Origin: Bacillus sp. SG-1
GTDB lineage: Bacteria; Bacillota; Bacilli; Bacillales; Bacillaceae_B
Direction of reading: 5' to 3'
NCBI RefSeq assembly: GCF_000181495.1
Contig: NZ_ABCF01000003.1
Coordinates: 61,223-125,222 of the forward strand
Length of the DNA: 64,000 nucleotides
The translations under genes and the position numbers were made by a program. Below, one piece after another: positions 33,793 to 42,215 of this stretch. Every line of letters starts with the position of its first letter. The stretch's first letter is position 1. The notes below the pieces were generated by a model, which was not told the DNA's origin, searched no databases, and saw nothing but the letters and a program-made list of their open reading frames with translations.

Positions 33793-35156
33793 TGGTACTA
33801 AATGAATTTCAAAATAGTGCAGATATAAATTGGTATGAGAGAGTTCCTGAAGATTGGTCTGAAAAAAAGCTAAAATATTTAGTTGAGACTATCAAGGGCT
33901 ACGCTTTTAAATCCCAATTATTTGGGGATAAAGGTGTTCCAATTATAAAAACTACTGATATAAAGAATGGCAAAATACAAGATAGTGATATATTTATTGA
34001 TGAAAGATTCGAACATGAATATAAAAATGTTCGTGTGAAGAAAAATGATATTTTAATGAGTACAGTTGGTAGTAAAGTAGAAGTAACAAATTCCGCCGTT
34101 GGACAAATCGGAAAGGTACAAAAGAAATATGAGGGGGCTTTACTTAATCAAAACGCTGTAATTCTTCGTTGTAAGTCTAAAGATATAACAAATAATTTTT
34201 TGTTCTATTTTTTGAATAGTCATTCATATAGAAAGTATCTGGACTTATTTGCACATGGTACAGCTAACCAGGCAAGTTTGTCATTAAAGGATATTTTAGA
34301 TTTTAAAATGCCACTACCATCTAGAAAGATACAGCATCAAATATCAGAATTCCTTGATCATAAAACTTCTGATGTCGAAACACTCATAGCAGACAAACAA
34401 AAGCTCATTGAGTTGCTCGAAGAAAAACGTCAAGCAATTGTTACCGAAGCGGTGACAAGAGGGTTAAATCCTGATGTGAAAATGAAAGATTCTGGTGTGA
34501 AATGGATTGGAGACATACCTGAACATTGGGATATTAGTAAAATAAAATATAGTACCTACGTAAAAGGGAGAATAGGTTGGCAAGGATTACGGTCTGATGA
34601 ATTTATTGATGAGGGGCCTTACTTAGTGACTGGTACGGATTTTAAAGACGGTATTATTCATTGGGATACTTGTTATCACATTAGTGAAGAAAGATATAGT
34701 GAGGCTCCACCAATACAACTAAAAGAAAACGATTTATTGATTACTAAAGATGGTACTATCGGTAAAGTCGCCATTGTAAAAAACAAGCCAGGAAAAGCAA
34801 TTTTAAATAGTGGTATATTTGTAACGAGATGTCAAGATAAAGAATACCTTACGAAATTTATGTATTGGATTTTGACTTCGGAAGTCTTTAAAAACTATAT
34901 CAAGTATATGGAGACAGGTTCTACAATAAAGCATTTATACCAAGAAACCTTTGTGAATTTTTCTTATCCACTACCTAATATAGAAGAACAAAAAGCTATT
35001 GAGTACTTTTTAGAAACAAAAGTCAGAGAAATAGATAGTGTGAAAAAGGAAATATCTGACCAAATTGAACTACTAAAAGAATACCGCCAATCTCTCATTT
35101 ACGAAGCAGTCACAGGAAAAATTGATTTGCGGGATTATCAAGAAGTGCCAAGCTAA
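33792..35156 (+). CDS. hsdS: Type I restriction-modification specificity subunit
   Basis: 454 residues from a GTG that overlaps the hsdM stop codon. Two target-recognition domains are visible: residues about 15-195, and from SGVKWIGDIPEHWDISKIKY onwards. Each is followed by a conserved helical spacer: SRKIQHQISEFLDHKTSDVE and VREIDSVKKEISDQIELLKE. The repeated architecture predicts a bipartite target. The sequence recognised cannot be read. Low GC and the TRD divergence fit horizontal spread of specificity. Confidence 0.93.
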   Translation: MVLNEFQNSADINWYERVPEDWSEKKLKYLVETIKGYAFKSQLFGDKGVPIIKTTDIKNGKIQDSDIFIDERFEHEYKNVRVKKNDILMSTVGSKVEVTNSAVGQIGKVQKKYEGALLNQNAVILRCKSKDITNNFLFYFLNSHSYRKYLDLFAHGTANQASLSLKDILDFKMPLPSRKIQHQISEFLDHKTSDVETLIADKQKLIELLEEKRQAIVTEAVTRGLNPDVKMKDSGVKWIGDIPEHWDISKIKYSTYVKGRIGWQGLRSDEFIDEGPYLVTGTDFKDGIIHWDTCYHISEERYSEAPPIQLKENDLLITKDGTIGKVAIVKNKPGKAILNSGIFVTRCQDKEYLTKFMYWILTSEVFKNYIKYMETGSTIKHLYQETFVNFSYPLPNIEEQKAIEYFLETKVREIDSVKKEISDQIELLKEYRQSLIYEAVTGKIDLRDYQEVPS

Positions 35157-35168
35157 GGAGGGAGACTT

Positions 35169-38156
35169 ATGGCGATAGATTATAGTGAAAGAGGGTTTGA
35201 GGAAAATATTGAGGAAAGTTTGAGACAATCTGGTTTTTTAAAGCGAAAACTAACGGGACAAGCATTAGATTCATTTAAGAAGTATGCATTAGATGTAGAA
35301 GTGTTGTTTCAATTTTTAGAAGCAACCCAACCAAAAGCTCTCGAACGGTTACATAAGGTGTATAAGGAACAATATAAGGCAAAGATTATTGATCGTCTGC
35401 ATAAAGAGCTTGGAATGCGTGGTACGATTGATGTTCTGCGACATGGCATTAAAGACTATGGTGTGACGCTGAAACTTGCCTTTAATAAACCTGTCAGCAC
35501 CATGAACCGAACTCTTATCGAACAATATGAACGAAATATCTTTACTGTTAGCAGACAAGTTTTTTACAGCAGTAAGAATAATAACAGTATTGATAAGATG
35601 GTTTCGCTTAATGGACTCCCCATCGCTGTATTAGAATTGAAAAACCAATTAACAGGACAAACAGTGGAAGACTCCAAAAAGCAGTACCGAAATGACAGAG
35701 ATCCAAGAGAGCTTCTCTTCCAATTTAAAAAGCGTGCTATTGTCTTTTTAGCAGTGGATACAGACGAGGTTTACATGACAACACAATTGAATGGAGAAAA
35801 GACCTTTTTCTTACCTTTTAACAAAGGAAATGAAGGAGGAAAAGGCAATCCTATTGTCTATAACGATTATAAGACATCTTATTTGTGGAAAGATGTCTTA
35901 CAAAGGGACAGCCTTTTGGACATTCTCTTTCGATTTGTCTATGTTAACCAAGAAGATATACTTGATAGCACTGGAGAAATTATTGATAAAAGGGAAACAG
36001 TTATTTTCCCGCGTTACCATCAATTGGATGTAGTAAGAAAGATTGAAGATGATGTAACGGGTAAAGGTGTAGGACAGAATTATTTGATTCAGCATAGTGC
36101 CGGTAGTGGGAAAACGAATAGCATATCTTGGTTAGCTCACCGTTTGGCAAAGCTGCACAATCAAGATGATGACGCGATGTTTAATAGTGTGATTGTCATT
36201 ACTGATCGCAGGGTTCTTGATAAGCAGTTACAAGATGCTGTTTATCAACTTGAACATAAAGCAGGTTTGGTAGAGAAGATCGATAAGGATTCATCACAAT
36301 TAGCAAGTGCTATATCAAGCGGGACAAGAATTATCATAACTACACTTCAAAAGTTTCCTTTTATCATGGAAAAAGTAGGAGACTTTGCAAAAGGTAAGTA
36401 TGCAATCATTATTGATGAAGCACATAGTAGTCAAGGCGGAAAGGCTTCCACAGCAATGACAAATATTTTGTCTGATAAGTCTTTGGAAGAAGCGGTTGAA
36501 GCTGACCGAATTGCGGAGGAAGAACTGGGAGATATGGAAGAAAAAATTGCTGAAGTAATAGCGAAGAGTGGCCGCCAAGATAACATCTCATTCTTTGCAT
36601 TTACAGCAACTCCGAAAGCAAAGACAATTGAGAAATTCGGTACATATGATGCCGAAGAAAAACCACATCCGTTCCATGTCTACTCTATGCGACAAGCGAT
36701 AGAAGAAGGCTTTATTATAGATGTACTAAAGAATTACACCACATATAAAACCTACTACAAAGTAGCGAAGAGCGTGGAAGATGATCCAGAAGTGGTGAAA
36801 AGTAAAGCTGCAAAACAGATTGCCAAGTATGTATCCCTACATCCACATAACATAGCACAGAAGACAGAAATTATTATAGAGCATTATCGCTCAGTAACAA
36901 GGTATAAGATTGGTGGAAGAGCGAAGGCAATGGTCGTGACAGGAAGCCGTCTTCATGCGGTGAGATACAAACATGCTTTCGATAAATATATCAAATCAAA
37001 AGGCTATGACGATATGAAAGCAGTGGTCGCTTTCAGTGGTACAGTGGAAGATAACGGAATCTCTTATACAGAACCAGATATGAATAAATTTAGTGAAAAG
37101 GAACTTCCAGATAAGTTTCATTCGGATGAATATCAGGTTCTATTAGTAGCAGAAAAATATCAGACTGGTTTTGACGAGCCCCTGCTACATACAATGTACG
37201 TAGACAAGCCGCTGTCAGGCATAAAGGCAGTACAAACATTATCAAGGTTAAATCGAACGTGTAAGGGCAAAAATGATACCTTTGTGCTTGATTTTGTAAA
37301 TGAAGCGGAGGAAATCCAAGAGGCATTTCAGCCCTACTACGAAGTAACTGGATTAGAAAGCACCACTGATCCAAATGTATTGTATGACTTAGAGCGAGAG
37401 TTAGATGCATGTCAGGTATATACAAAAGTAGAGATAGAGGAAGTTTGTAAATTAGAGTTTAACGGGAAAAAGAAAACAGCTAAAACACAAGAAATGCTTA
37501 ATGCACTTCTTGATAAAGCTGTTGAACGCTTTAATAATCAAATTGATAAAGAACAGCAGGAAGACTTTAAAGGAGCTGCCACTAAATTTATCCGGACGTA
37601 TTCCTTTATATTGCAAATTGCCCCATTCTGTGATGTTGAACTCCACAAGCTGTTCGTTTACTTAAACTACCTATTAAAGAAACTCCCGAAGCGAACCACT
37701 GATGACGTTTATCTTGCTGATGATATTGCCTTACAATATTATCGCAATGAGAAAGTATTTGAGGGCAGTATTGCACTAAATGTTGAAGGTGGAGCAGAAC
37801 TACATGGAACAAAGCATGGGAAAGGAGGGGGAAAAGAAGAAGAGAAAGAAAGGCTTTCTTCTATTATTGATAGATTGAATGAGAAGTTTGGTACGGAATT
37901 TACAGACACAGATAAGCTTTCGAGAGACCAAATTAAAGAAGATATAATCAATAATGAAGATTTGGCTAGTAAAGCTCGTAACAACACAAAGGATAACTTT
38001 AAATTCTCTTATGAAAAGGCGTTTATGGATTTTGTTATCTCAAGAATGGGACAAAATGAAAAGTTCTTTATGAAGATGCTTGAAAATAGTGAATTTAGAT
38101 CGTTTATTATGGATGATATGTTTGAAGAAGTATATACTGAATTGAACATTTCTTAA
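35169..38156 (+). CDS. hsdR: Type I restriction endonuclease / translocase (R subunit)
   Basis: 995 residues; ATG after AGGAGGGAG, 12 bp after hsdS. The N-terminal PD-(D/E)XK nuclease is seen at residues 142-160 (NGLPIAVLELKNQ, catalytic ELK at 156-158). The SF2 motor follows: HSAGSGKTNS (Walker A, residues 311-316), IIDEAHSSQG (DEAH at 416-419), FAFTATPKAKT, VLLVAEKYQTGFDEP and VQTLSRLNRTCKGK. The C-terminal helical domain docks to the methyltransferase. All elements needed for ATP-driven translocation and cleavage appear intact. Terminated by an R2 palindrome. Confidence 0.95.
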   Translation: MAIDYSERGFEENIEESLRQSGFLKRKLTGQALDSFKKYALDVEVLFQFLEATQPKALERLHKVYKEQYKAKIIDRLHKELGMRGTIDVLRHGIKDYGVTLKLAFNKPVSTMNRTLIEQYERNIFTVSRQVFYSSKNNNSIDKMVSLNGLPIAVLELKNQLTGQTVEDSKKQYRNDRDPRELLFQFKKRAIVFLAVDTDEVYMTTQLNGEKTFFLPFNKGNEGGKGNPIVYNDYKTSYLWKDVLQRDSLLDILFRFVYVNQEDILDSTGEIIDKRETVIFPRYHQLDVVRKIEDDVTGKGVGQNYLIQHSAGSGKTNSISWLAHRLAKLHNQDDDAMFNSVIVITDRRVLDKQLQDAVYQLEHKAGLVEKIDKDSSQLASAISSGTRIIITTLQKFPFIMEKVGDFAKGKYAIIIDEAHSSQGGKASTAMTNILSDKSLEEAVEADRIAEEELGDMEEKIAEVIAKSGRQDNISFFAFTATPKAKTIEKFGTYDAEEKPHPFHVYSMRQAIEEGFIIDVLKNYTTYKTYYKVAKSVEDDPEVVKSKAAKQIAKYVSLHPHNIAQKTEIIIEHYRSVTRYKIGGRAKAMVVTGSRLHAVRYKHAFDKYIKSKGYDDMKAVVAFSGTVEDNGISYTEPDMNKFSEKELPDKFHSDEYQVLLVAEKYQTGFDEPLLHTMYVDKPLSGIKAVQTLSRLNRTCKGKNDTFVLDFVNEAEEIQEAFQPYYEVTGLESTTDPNVLYDLERELDACQVYTKVEIEEVCKLEFNGKKKTAKTQEMLNALLDKAVERFNNQIDKEQQEDFKGAATKFIRTYSFILQIAPFCDVELHKLFVYLNYLLKKLPKRTTDDVYLADDIALQYYRNEKVFEGSIALNVEGGAELHGTKHGKGGGKEEEKERLSSIIDRLNEKFGTEFTDTDKLSRDQIKEDIINNEDLASKARNNTKDNFKFSYEKAFMDFVISRMGQNEKFFMKMLENSEFRSFIMDDMFEEVYTELNIS

Positions 38157-38164
38157 TCCAAAAA

Positions 38165-38216
38165 TAGGGTCTGACTCCCAGTACACTAACGTATTAACGT
38201 ACCAGGGGTCAGGCCC
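38165..38216. repeat. R2 palindromic element
   Basis: AGGGTCTGACTCCC and GGGGTCAGGCCCT arms around a TACACTAACGTATTAACGTA centre, directly after hsdR. The SDR remnant begins eight bases further on. Confidence 0.75.
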
Positions 38217-38223
38217 TGCCTTT

Positions 38224-38499
38224 TTTACAGCCGGGTCCGGCCAGACAACTGCTGCAAATAAAATCCCATTATTGATTACCCGACGCCCAAAAAACAATAA
38301 AAGCTGCTGATCGTCAGGGCGATTTTCAAAACCCGTGAAGAGATAAAGCAAGCACCTGAATCATTTGGGACGTATCTTTTGACAACCGCTACTAGATGAG
38401 TGGTTGCGAGGAACGAACATTCCATTTAACAGCGTCTATCCAGGATTACTTACATTGCAGAGTGGACTGGAATAGTTAAAGTGGCAAGTGAGTTTTAAG
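38224..38499 (+). pseudogene. Decayed YhfK-like SDR remnant
   Basis: Short in-frame pieces align in order with the intact SDR at 20515: FTAGSGQTTAANKIP (intact FTAGSGPHTGADKTL), KTIKAADRQG (KTIKAAEKAG), KTREEIKQAPESFGTY (DTTRKAIQEAPESFAPY), DEWLRGTNIPFNSVYPGLLT (DEWLRGTDLDFTIVHPGRLT), TGIVKVASE (GTGKVEAASE). They are split by at least two frameshifts and a small deletion. The N-terminal third is absent, cut off by the R2 element on its 5' side. The rest of 38157-38864 shows no other gene. Confidence 0.8.
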
Positions 38500-38864
38500 A
38501 GGAGGGGGACAGCGTGAGAACATATTGTAGGTTTTTATGAAGGTTAGTGGAAGGATCCGTTTACGGCTGTCAAAGGGTACGCTATTTTAAATACGAGAAG
38601 AGCTGTATTACTTAGACTTGATTCACTATAGTCGGAATATTTTTAACATAAGGGTCACCAAGATTAAAGAAAATCAGGATGAGTAGCATCGATAAGTAAA
38701 TTAGGTTCTTAGTCCAATTTAAAGGTTGGAATTTTAGTTTAGAAATCTGAGCCTAATAAATATAACTTTTGACAAAGGAGTTCTGTCTTTGTGAATAGAA
38801 TATATACAACAAAACGGCTTAACTGTTAAAGATATTTAAAGTTTCACGAGAAAGGGTTAAAAAG

Positions 38865-39287
38865 ATGGATAATTTTTATTGTACTGCTCATAGAATGTGG
38901 AAGGATGCTAACGTACTACATACATCCGGCAGTAGTTACTTTAATACATGTTATTTAGCTGGGTATATATTAGAAAGTTATGGTAAACTCATCGTTAAAG
39001 CCTATGACTCAACAATTAATGTGAGGCGTTTCAGTCATAGTTTGAGTGATTTAAATACAAAGATTAAAAACGATATAACAATCGCACCATCTCTTGGGAA
39101 ATATTGTTTAGACTTAAGTATTGAATGTAATACTATATTTAGTGGAAATAATGAATGGGGTCCCTTAAAAAGATACGAAGATAATCCTAACTTGTGGAGT
39201 ACTAAACAGACTGCGGATAGTTACATCAGTGAGTCGAAAAAAATTATTGATATGATTGATGAAATGAAAATCGACGGGGTGATATAA
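38865..39287 (+). CDS. HEPN-like domain protein (defence-associated candidate)
   Basis: 140 residues; ATG after AAAGGGTT. The first 70 residues (AHRMWKDANVLHTSGSSYFN, then YLAGYILESYGKLIVKAYDS and RRFSHSLSDLNTKIK) follow the HEPN plan: long amphipathic helices, an AGYxLE stretch, and an F-x-H-x-L segment. The catalytic Rx4-6H motif of HEPN ribonucleases is not seen, so it may be an adaptor or a nucleotidyltransferase-partner type rather than an RNase. It ends one base before the large ATPase gene, so the two are translationally coupled. Assignment is by pattern only. Confidence 0.55.
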   Translation: MDNFYCTAHRMWKDANVLHTSGSSYFNTCYLAGYILESYGKLIVKAYDSTINVRRFSHSLSDLNTKIKNDITIAPSLGKYCLDLSIECNTIFSGNNEWGPLKRYEDNPNLWSTKQTADSYISESKKIIDMIDEMKIDGVI

Positions 39288-39288
39288 A

Positions 39289-42039
39289 ATGACTGTTCAC
39301 TTTGATGAAGTTTTGATGCTATTAAAAGATAAAATGCTAGTTTTAAAAAATTACAGTGGATATAATTTCTTTATAGTTAGAGATGTATTTGGAAGAATAT
39401 CTGTATATATAGAAGGAGAACAAGTTGATAACAATTTAATAGATTTTGTTAGAAACATTTTAAAGGATACTCTTGGTATGGGGTGGGTACATAATATAGA
39501 GAAAGTTGAATCCAATTCAAATTTATTAGTTCAGTTGAATAAATCATGTGATTTGATTGAAGATACAAGTAATATTTATTTTGGAGAGAGACACCTTACA
39601 AGATTAAATTGGTTTAGTAAAGAAAAAGGTAAATTTATACGATCTGATTTAAGTTCGAAAGTTGTTACTTTTTATTCATATAAAGGTGGACTAGGGAGAA
39701 CCACATCATTAGTATTAACTGCATTACAGTTGGTGAGGGCTGGAAAAAAAGTAGTTGTGGTAGATTTTGATTTAGAAGCACCAGGACTCTCATCTTTACT
39801 TATTCCAGATAATAACCAGTATTCAAATTATGGTTTAGTTGATTATTTATTGGAGAGTCCTATTTATAACAATGTTGAAAACAAATTAGATATAGATGAA
39901 TACGTGTATCCTATACTAAATAAAGAGTTAACTGGTTCAGCAGGTGGGAAATTGTATGTTGTACCGGCTGCTAATGCTAACGAGGATAATTCTGATTCAT
40001 ACTTAGAAAAAATGGGGAGAATAGACTTTAACACGCCGAATTACTCAAATGAAAATAATCCTATTAGCAAATTGTTAAGTCAATTAAATGAAAGATACAA
40101 ACCAGATTTTATTTTCCTAGATTCCCGAACTGGCATTCATGAAGTTGGCGGTCTAACTTTAACCCAATTCACGGATATTTCGTTTTTGTTATTTTATGGT
40201 AATAAACAGAATATGTCTGGAATGAAAATGGTACTCCCTAAAGTGATTGAGGCAAATATTCCTTTCTTTCTAATAAACAGTCCTGTTCCAAATTCAGAGG
40301 AAGAAGCAACGGAAGTAAAAGAGTATTACTTGGAACAAGCGCACAATTTATTATGTGAAGTTGATTATTATAAAGATGGAGATATACCTGATTTATATGA
40401 AGAAAATGCTGACCATTATCCTTACATGGTTAACTATCAAATGCCAGCAGTAATATTAAATTCAAATAAGAAAATTATTAGCCTATTAGAGAATGACGGT
40501 AACGCTAATATATATTTGAAATTTGCTGAGCAAATAGCATCTTATAATGTAGAAAGATCTAATCCGATCACTAATGGAAAGAAAGAATCAGTAAATAAAT
40601 TTGAATTCTTACGAGCAATTGAACAAATTATGCCTGGGAAGCTCGCATCTTCTGAACATGAGTTCCATGAAGATAAAGATTTAGAAAAGAAGTTCTATCC
40701 ATTAAAAGAACATAGATTTATTTTCGAGCCTGATAAGTTCTTAATATTAGGAGCCAAGGGGAGTGGGAAATCTGCGTTATTCTCAGTGTTAGAACATGCT
40801 AATTTTGCTAAAAGTTTAGCTTCATTTTACGATCTTTCTATGGAATCCATCGAAAATATGGAATGGATACCTGGGCTAAAGATTTCTGGTGACTACCCTT
40901 CTAGTAATTCATTTGATTTATTAAGTGAACATAATGATTTTATATATTATAAATCTTACTGGAGATTATTAGCGATAAGGTATATTTGTAAACATTTAAA
41001 AGATTTATCTATAGAAAAGGACTTATTTGAAGCCATAAATGATGACAGTAAAATTAGAGAATTGGCTAAAGATAGGTCTTTATCGGAAGATATAGAGAAG
41101 TACTTGAAAACTATTGATAAGTACTTAGATGAAACTAACCAAAAGGTTACAGTGGTTTATGATGCTCTAGATGTGTTGTTAGGAAAAGAATACAGAGGAA
41201 AGATGATTTCAGCTTTAATTAGTTTATGGTATGAATACCTCCCTAGATATAAAAATATTAGAGTAAAAATATTTCTCCGTGATGATATTTTTGAAAAGGA
41301 AGTTAGTGATATTCCGGATAAGGTTAAGTTGAGGAACTATTCTGAAAAGCTTAGTTGGACATATGACGAATTACTTGCAATGATATGGAAGAGAATAGCA
41401 AGTAATTCAGAAGAAGTGGCACAACACTTCCATTCAACTTTTAATAGAATGGGAATCTTATTAAGGTATGAGAAGTTTTTGGGTTATATACCTAAATCTG
41501 AAGAAGAAGTTAATAAAGTCATATTAAAATTAATTGTTGGTGAGCGCATGGGAACGGGTAAAGCTGCTTATTCTTACAATTGGATTAGGAATCACTTAGC
41601 AGATACAAATGAAAGAATTTTACCTAGAAGTATAATTAAACTCTTTGCTGAAGCTGCAGTTAAAGAACTTGAACTTAATGAAATGTATCCTTACTCCACT
41701 TCAATAATAAGACCAAGAAGTTTGAATGAAGTCATGAAAGAAGTATCTATTGACAGAGTTAAAGATTTATTAGAGGAATATAAAGAGTATGAAAATTTAT
41801 TCAATAATCTAAAAGATTATTTACCTAAATTTCCTGCTTATGAAGAGGATTTAAAACAATCTTTAAAACTCTGTGGTGTACAAGAAGGTAAAGAGGTATC
41901 AACTATACAAGACTTGGTGAATATCGGTGTAATGAAACCATATCAAAGAAAGAAAAGTGACCCTATTCGCTATCATATTCCTGATATATTTTTAATTGGA
42001 CTGGGTCTTTCCAGGGTTGGTTTAAGGGCAATTAATTAA
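39289..42039 (+). CDS. KGGLGR-motif P-loop ATPase with second P-loop domain (defence candidate)
   Basis: 916 residues in three parts. Residues 1-120 are a small alpha/beta domain. Residues 125-420 are a MinD/ParA-like ATPase with a variant Walker A, YKGGLGRTTS (131-140, Arg where MinD has Lys), VVVDFDLEAPGLSS and DFIFLDSRTGIHEVGG. Residues 480-916 hold a second P-loop NTPase with Walker A GAKGSGKS (488-495) and a VVYDALD Walker-B-like segment, then helical domains. This fits the KGGVGR-variant AAA ATPase group; the second half resembles Sll1717-type P-loop ATPases. Neither domain has a recognisable nuclease. Translational coupling to the HEPN-like gene and its place between a type I R-M system and a PLD-helicase suggest anti-phage function, which is inferred. 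Confidence 0.72.
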   Translation: MTVHFDEVLMLLKDKMLVLKNYSGYNFFIVRDVFGRISVYIEGEQVDNNLIDFVRNILKDTLGMGWVHNIEKVESNSNLLVQLNKSCDLIEDTSNIYFGERHLTRLNWFSKEKGKFIRSDLSSKVVTFYSYKGGLGRTTSLVLTALQLVRAGKKVVVVDFDLEAPGLSSLLIPDNNQYSNYGLVDYLLESPIYNNVENKLDIDEYVYPILNKELTGSAGGKLYVVPAANANEDNSDSYLEKMGRIDFNTPNYSNENNPISKLLSQLNERYKPDFIFLDSRTGIHEVGGLTLTQFTDISFLLFYGNKQNMSGMKMVLPKVIEANIPFFLINSPVPNSEEEATEVKEYYLEQAHNLLCEVDYYKDGDIPDLYEENADHYPYMVNYQMPAVILNSNKKIISLLENDGNANIYLKFAEQIASYNVERSNPITNGKKESVNKFEFLRAIEQIMPGKLASSEHEFHEDKDLEKKFYPLKEHRFIFEPDKFLILGAKGSGKSALFSVLEHANFAKSLASFYDLSMESIENMEWIPGLKISGDYPSSNSFDLLSEHNDFIYYKSYWRLLAIRYICKHLKDLSIEKDLFEAINDDSKIRELAKDRSLSEDIEKYLKTIDKYLDETNQKVTVVYDALDVLLGKEYRGKMISALISLWYEYLPRYKNIRVKIFLRDDIFEKEVSDIPDKVKLRNYSEKLSWTYDELLAMIWKRIASNSEEVAQHFHSTFNRMGILLRYEKFLGYIPKSEEEVNKVILKLIVGERMGTGKAAYSYNWIRNHLADTNERILPRSIIKLFAEAAVKELELNEMYPYSTSIIRPRSLNEVMKEVSIDRVKDLLEEYKEYENLFNNLKDYLPKFPAYEEDLKQSLKLCGVQEGKEVSTIQDLVNIGVMKPYQRKKSDPIRYHIPDIFLIGLGLSRVGLRAIN

Positions 42040-42127
42040 GTGAATAAGTTAATACATTACAGTGAACTGTATCAGATCAATAAAGACAACCTAAAATGAA
42101 AAAGAAAGCTTGATCTTGAAGTAATAG

Positions 42128-42156
42128 GAGCTCACATCACTAGTGAGCTCTTTTTT
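42128..42156 (+). terminator. Terminator after the KGGLGR ATPase gene
   Basis: Perfect GAGCTCAC / GTGAGCTC stem around ATCACTA, followed by TTTTTT. A smaller hairpin at 42185-42210 with a T-run on the minus strand serves the convergent helicase gene. Confidence 0.85.
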
Positions 42157-42215
42157 GAACAACTTATATCACTTGAAAAATCACAATAAAAAAAGAAAGC
42201 CGGTGCTTCTAATTT

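Noticed and set aside
38865..39287. HEPN ribonuclease toxin assignment
   Set aside because: No Rx4-6H catalytic motif can be found, so only a HEPN-like fold is proposed.
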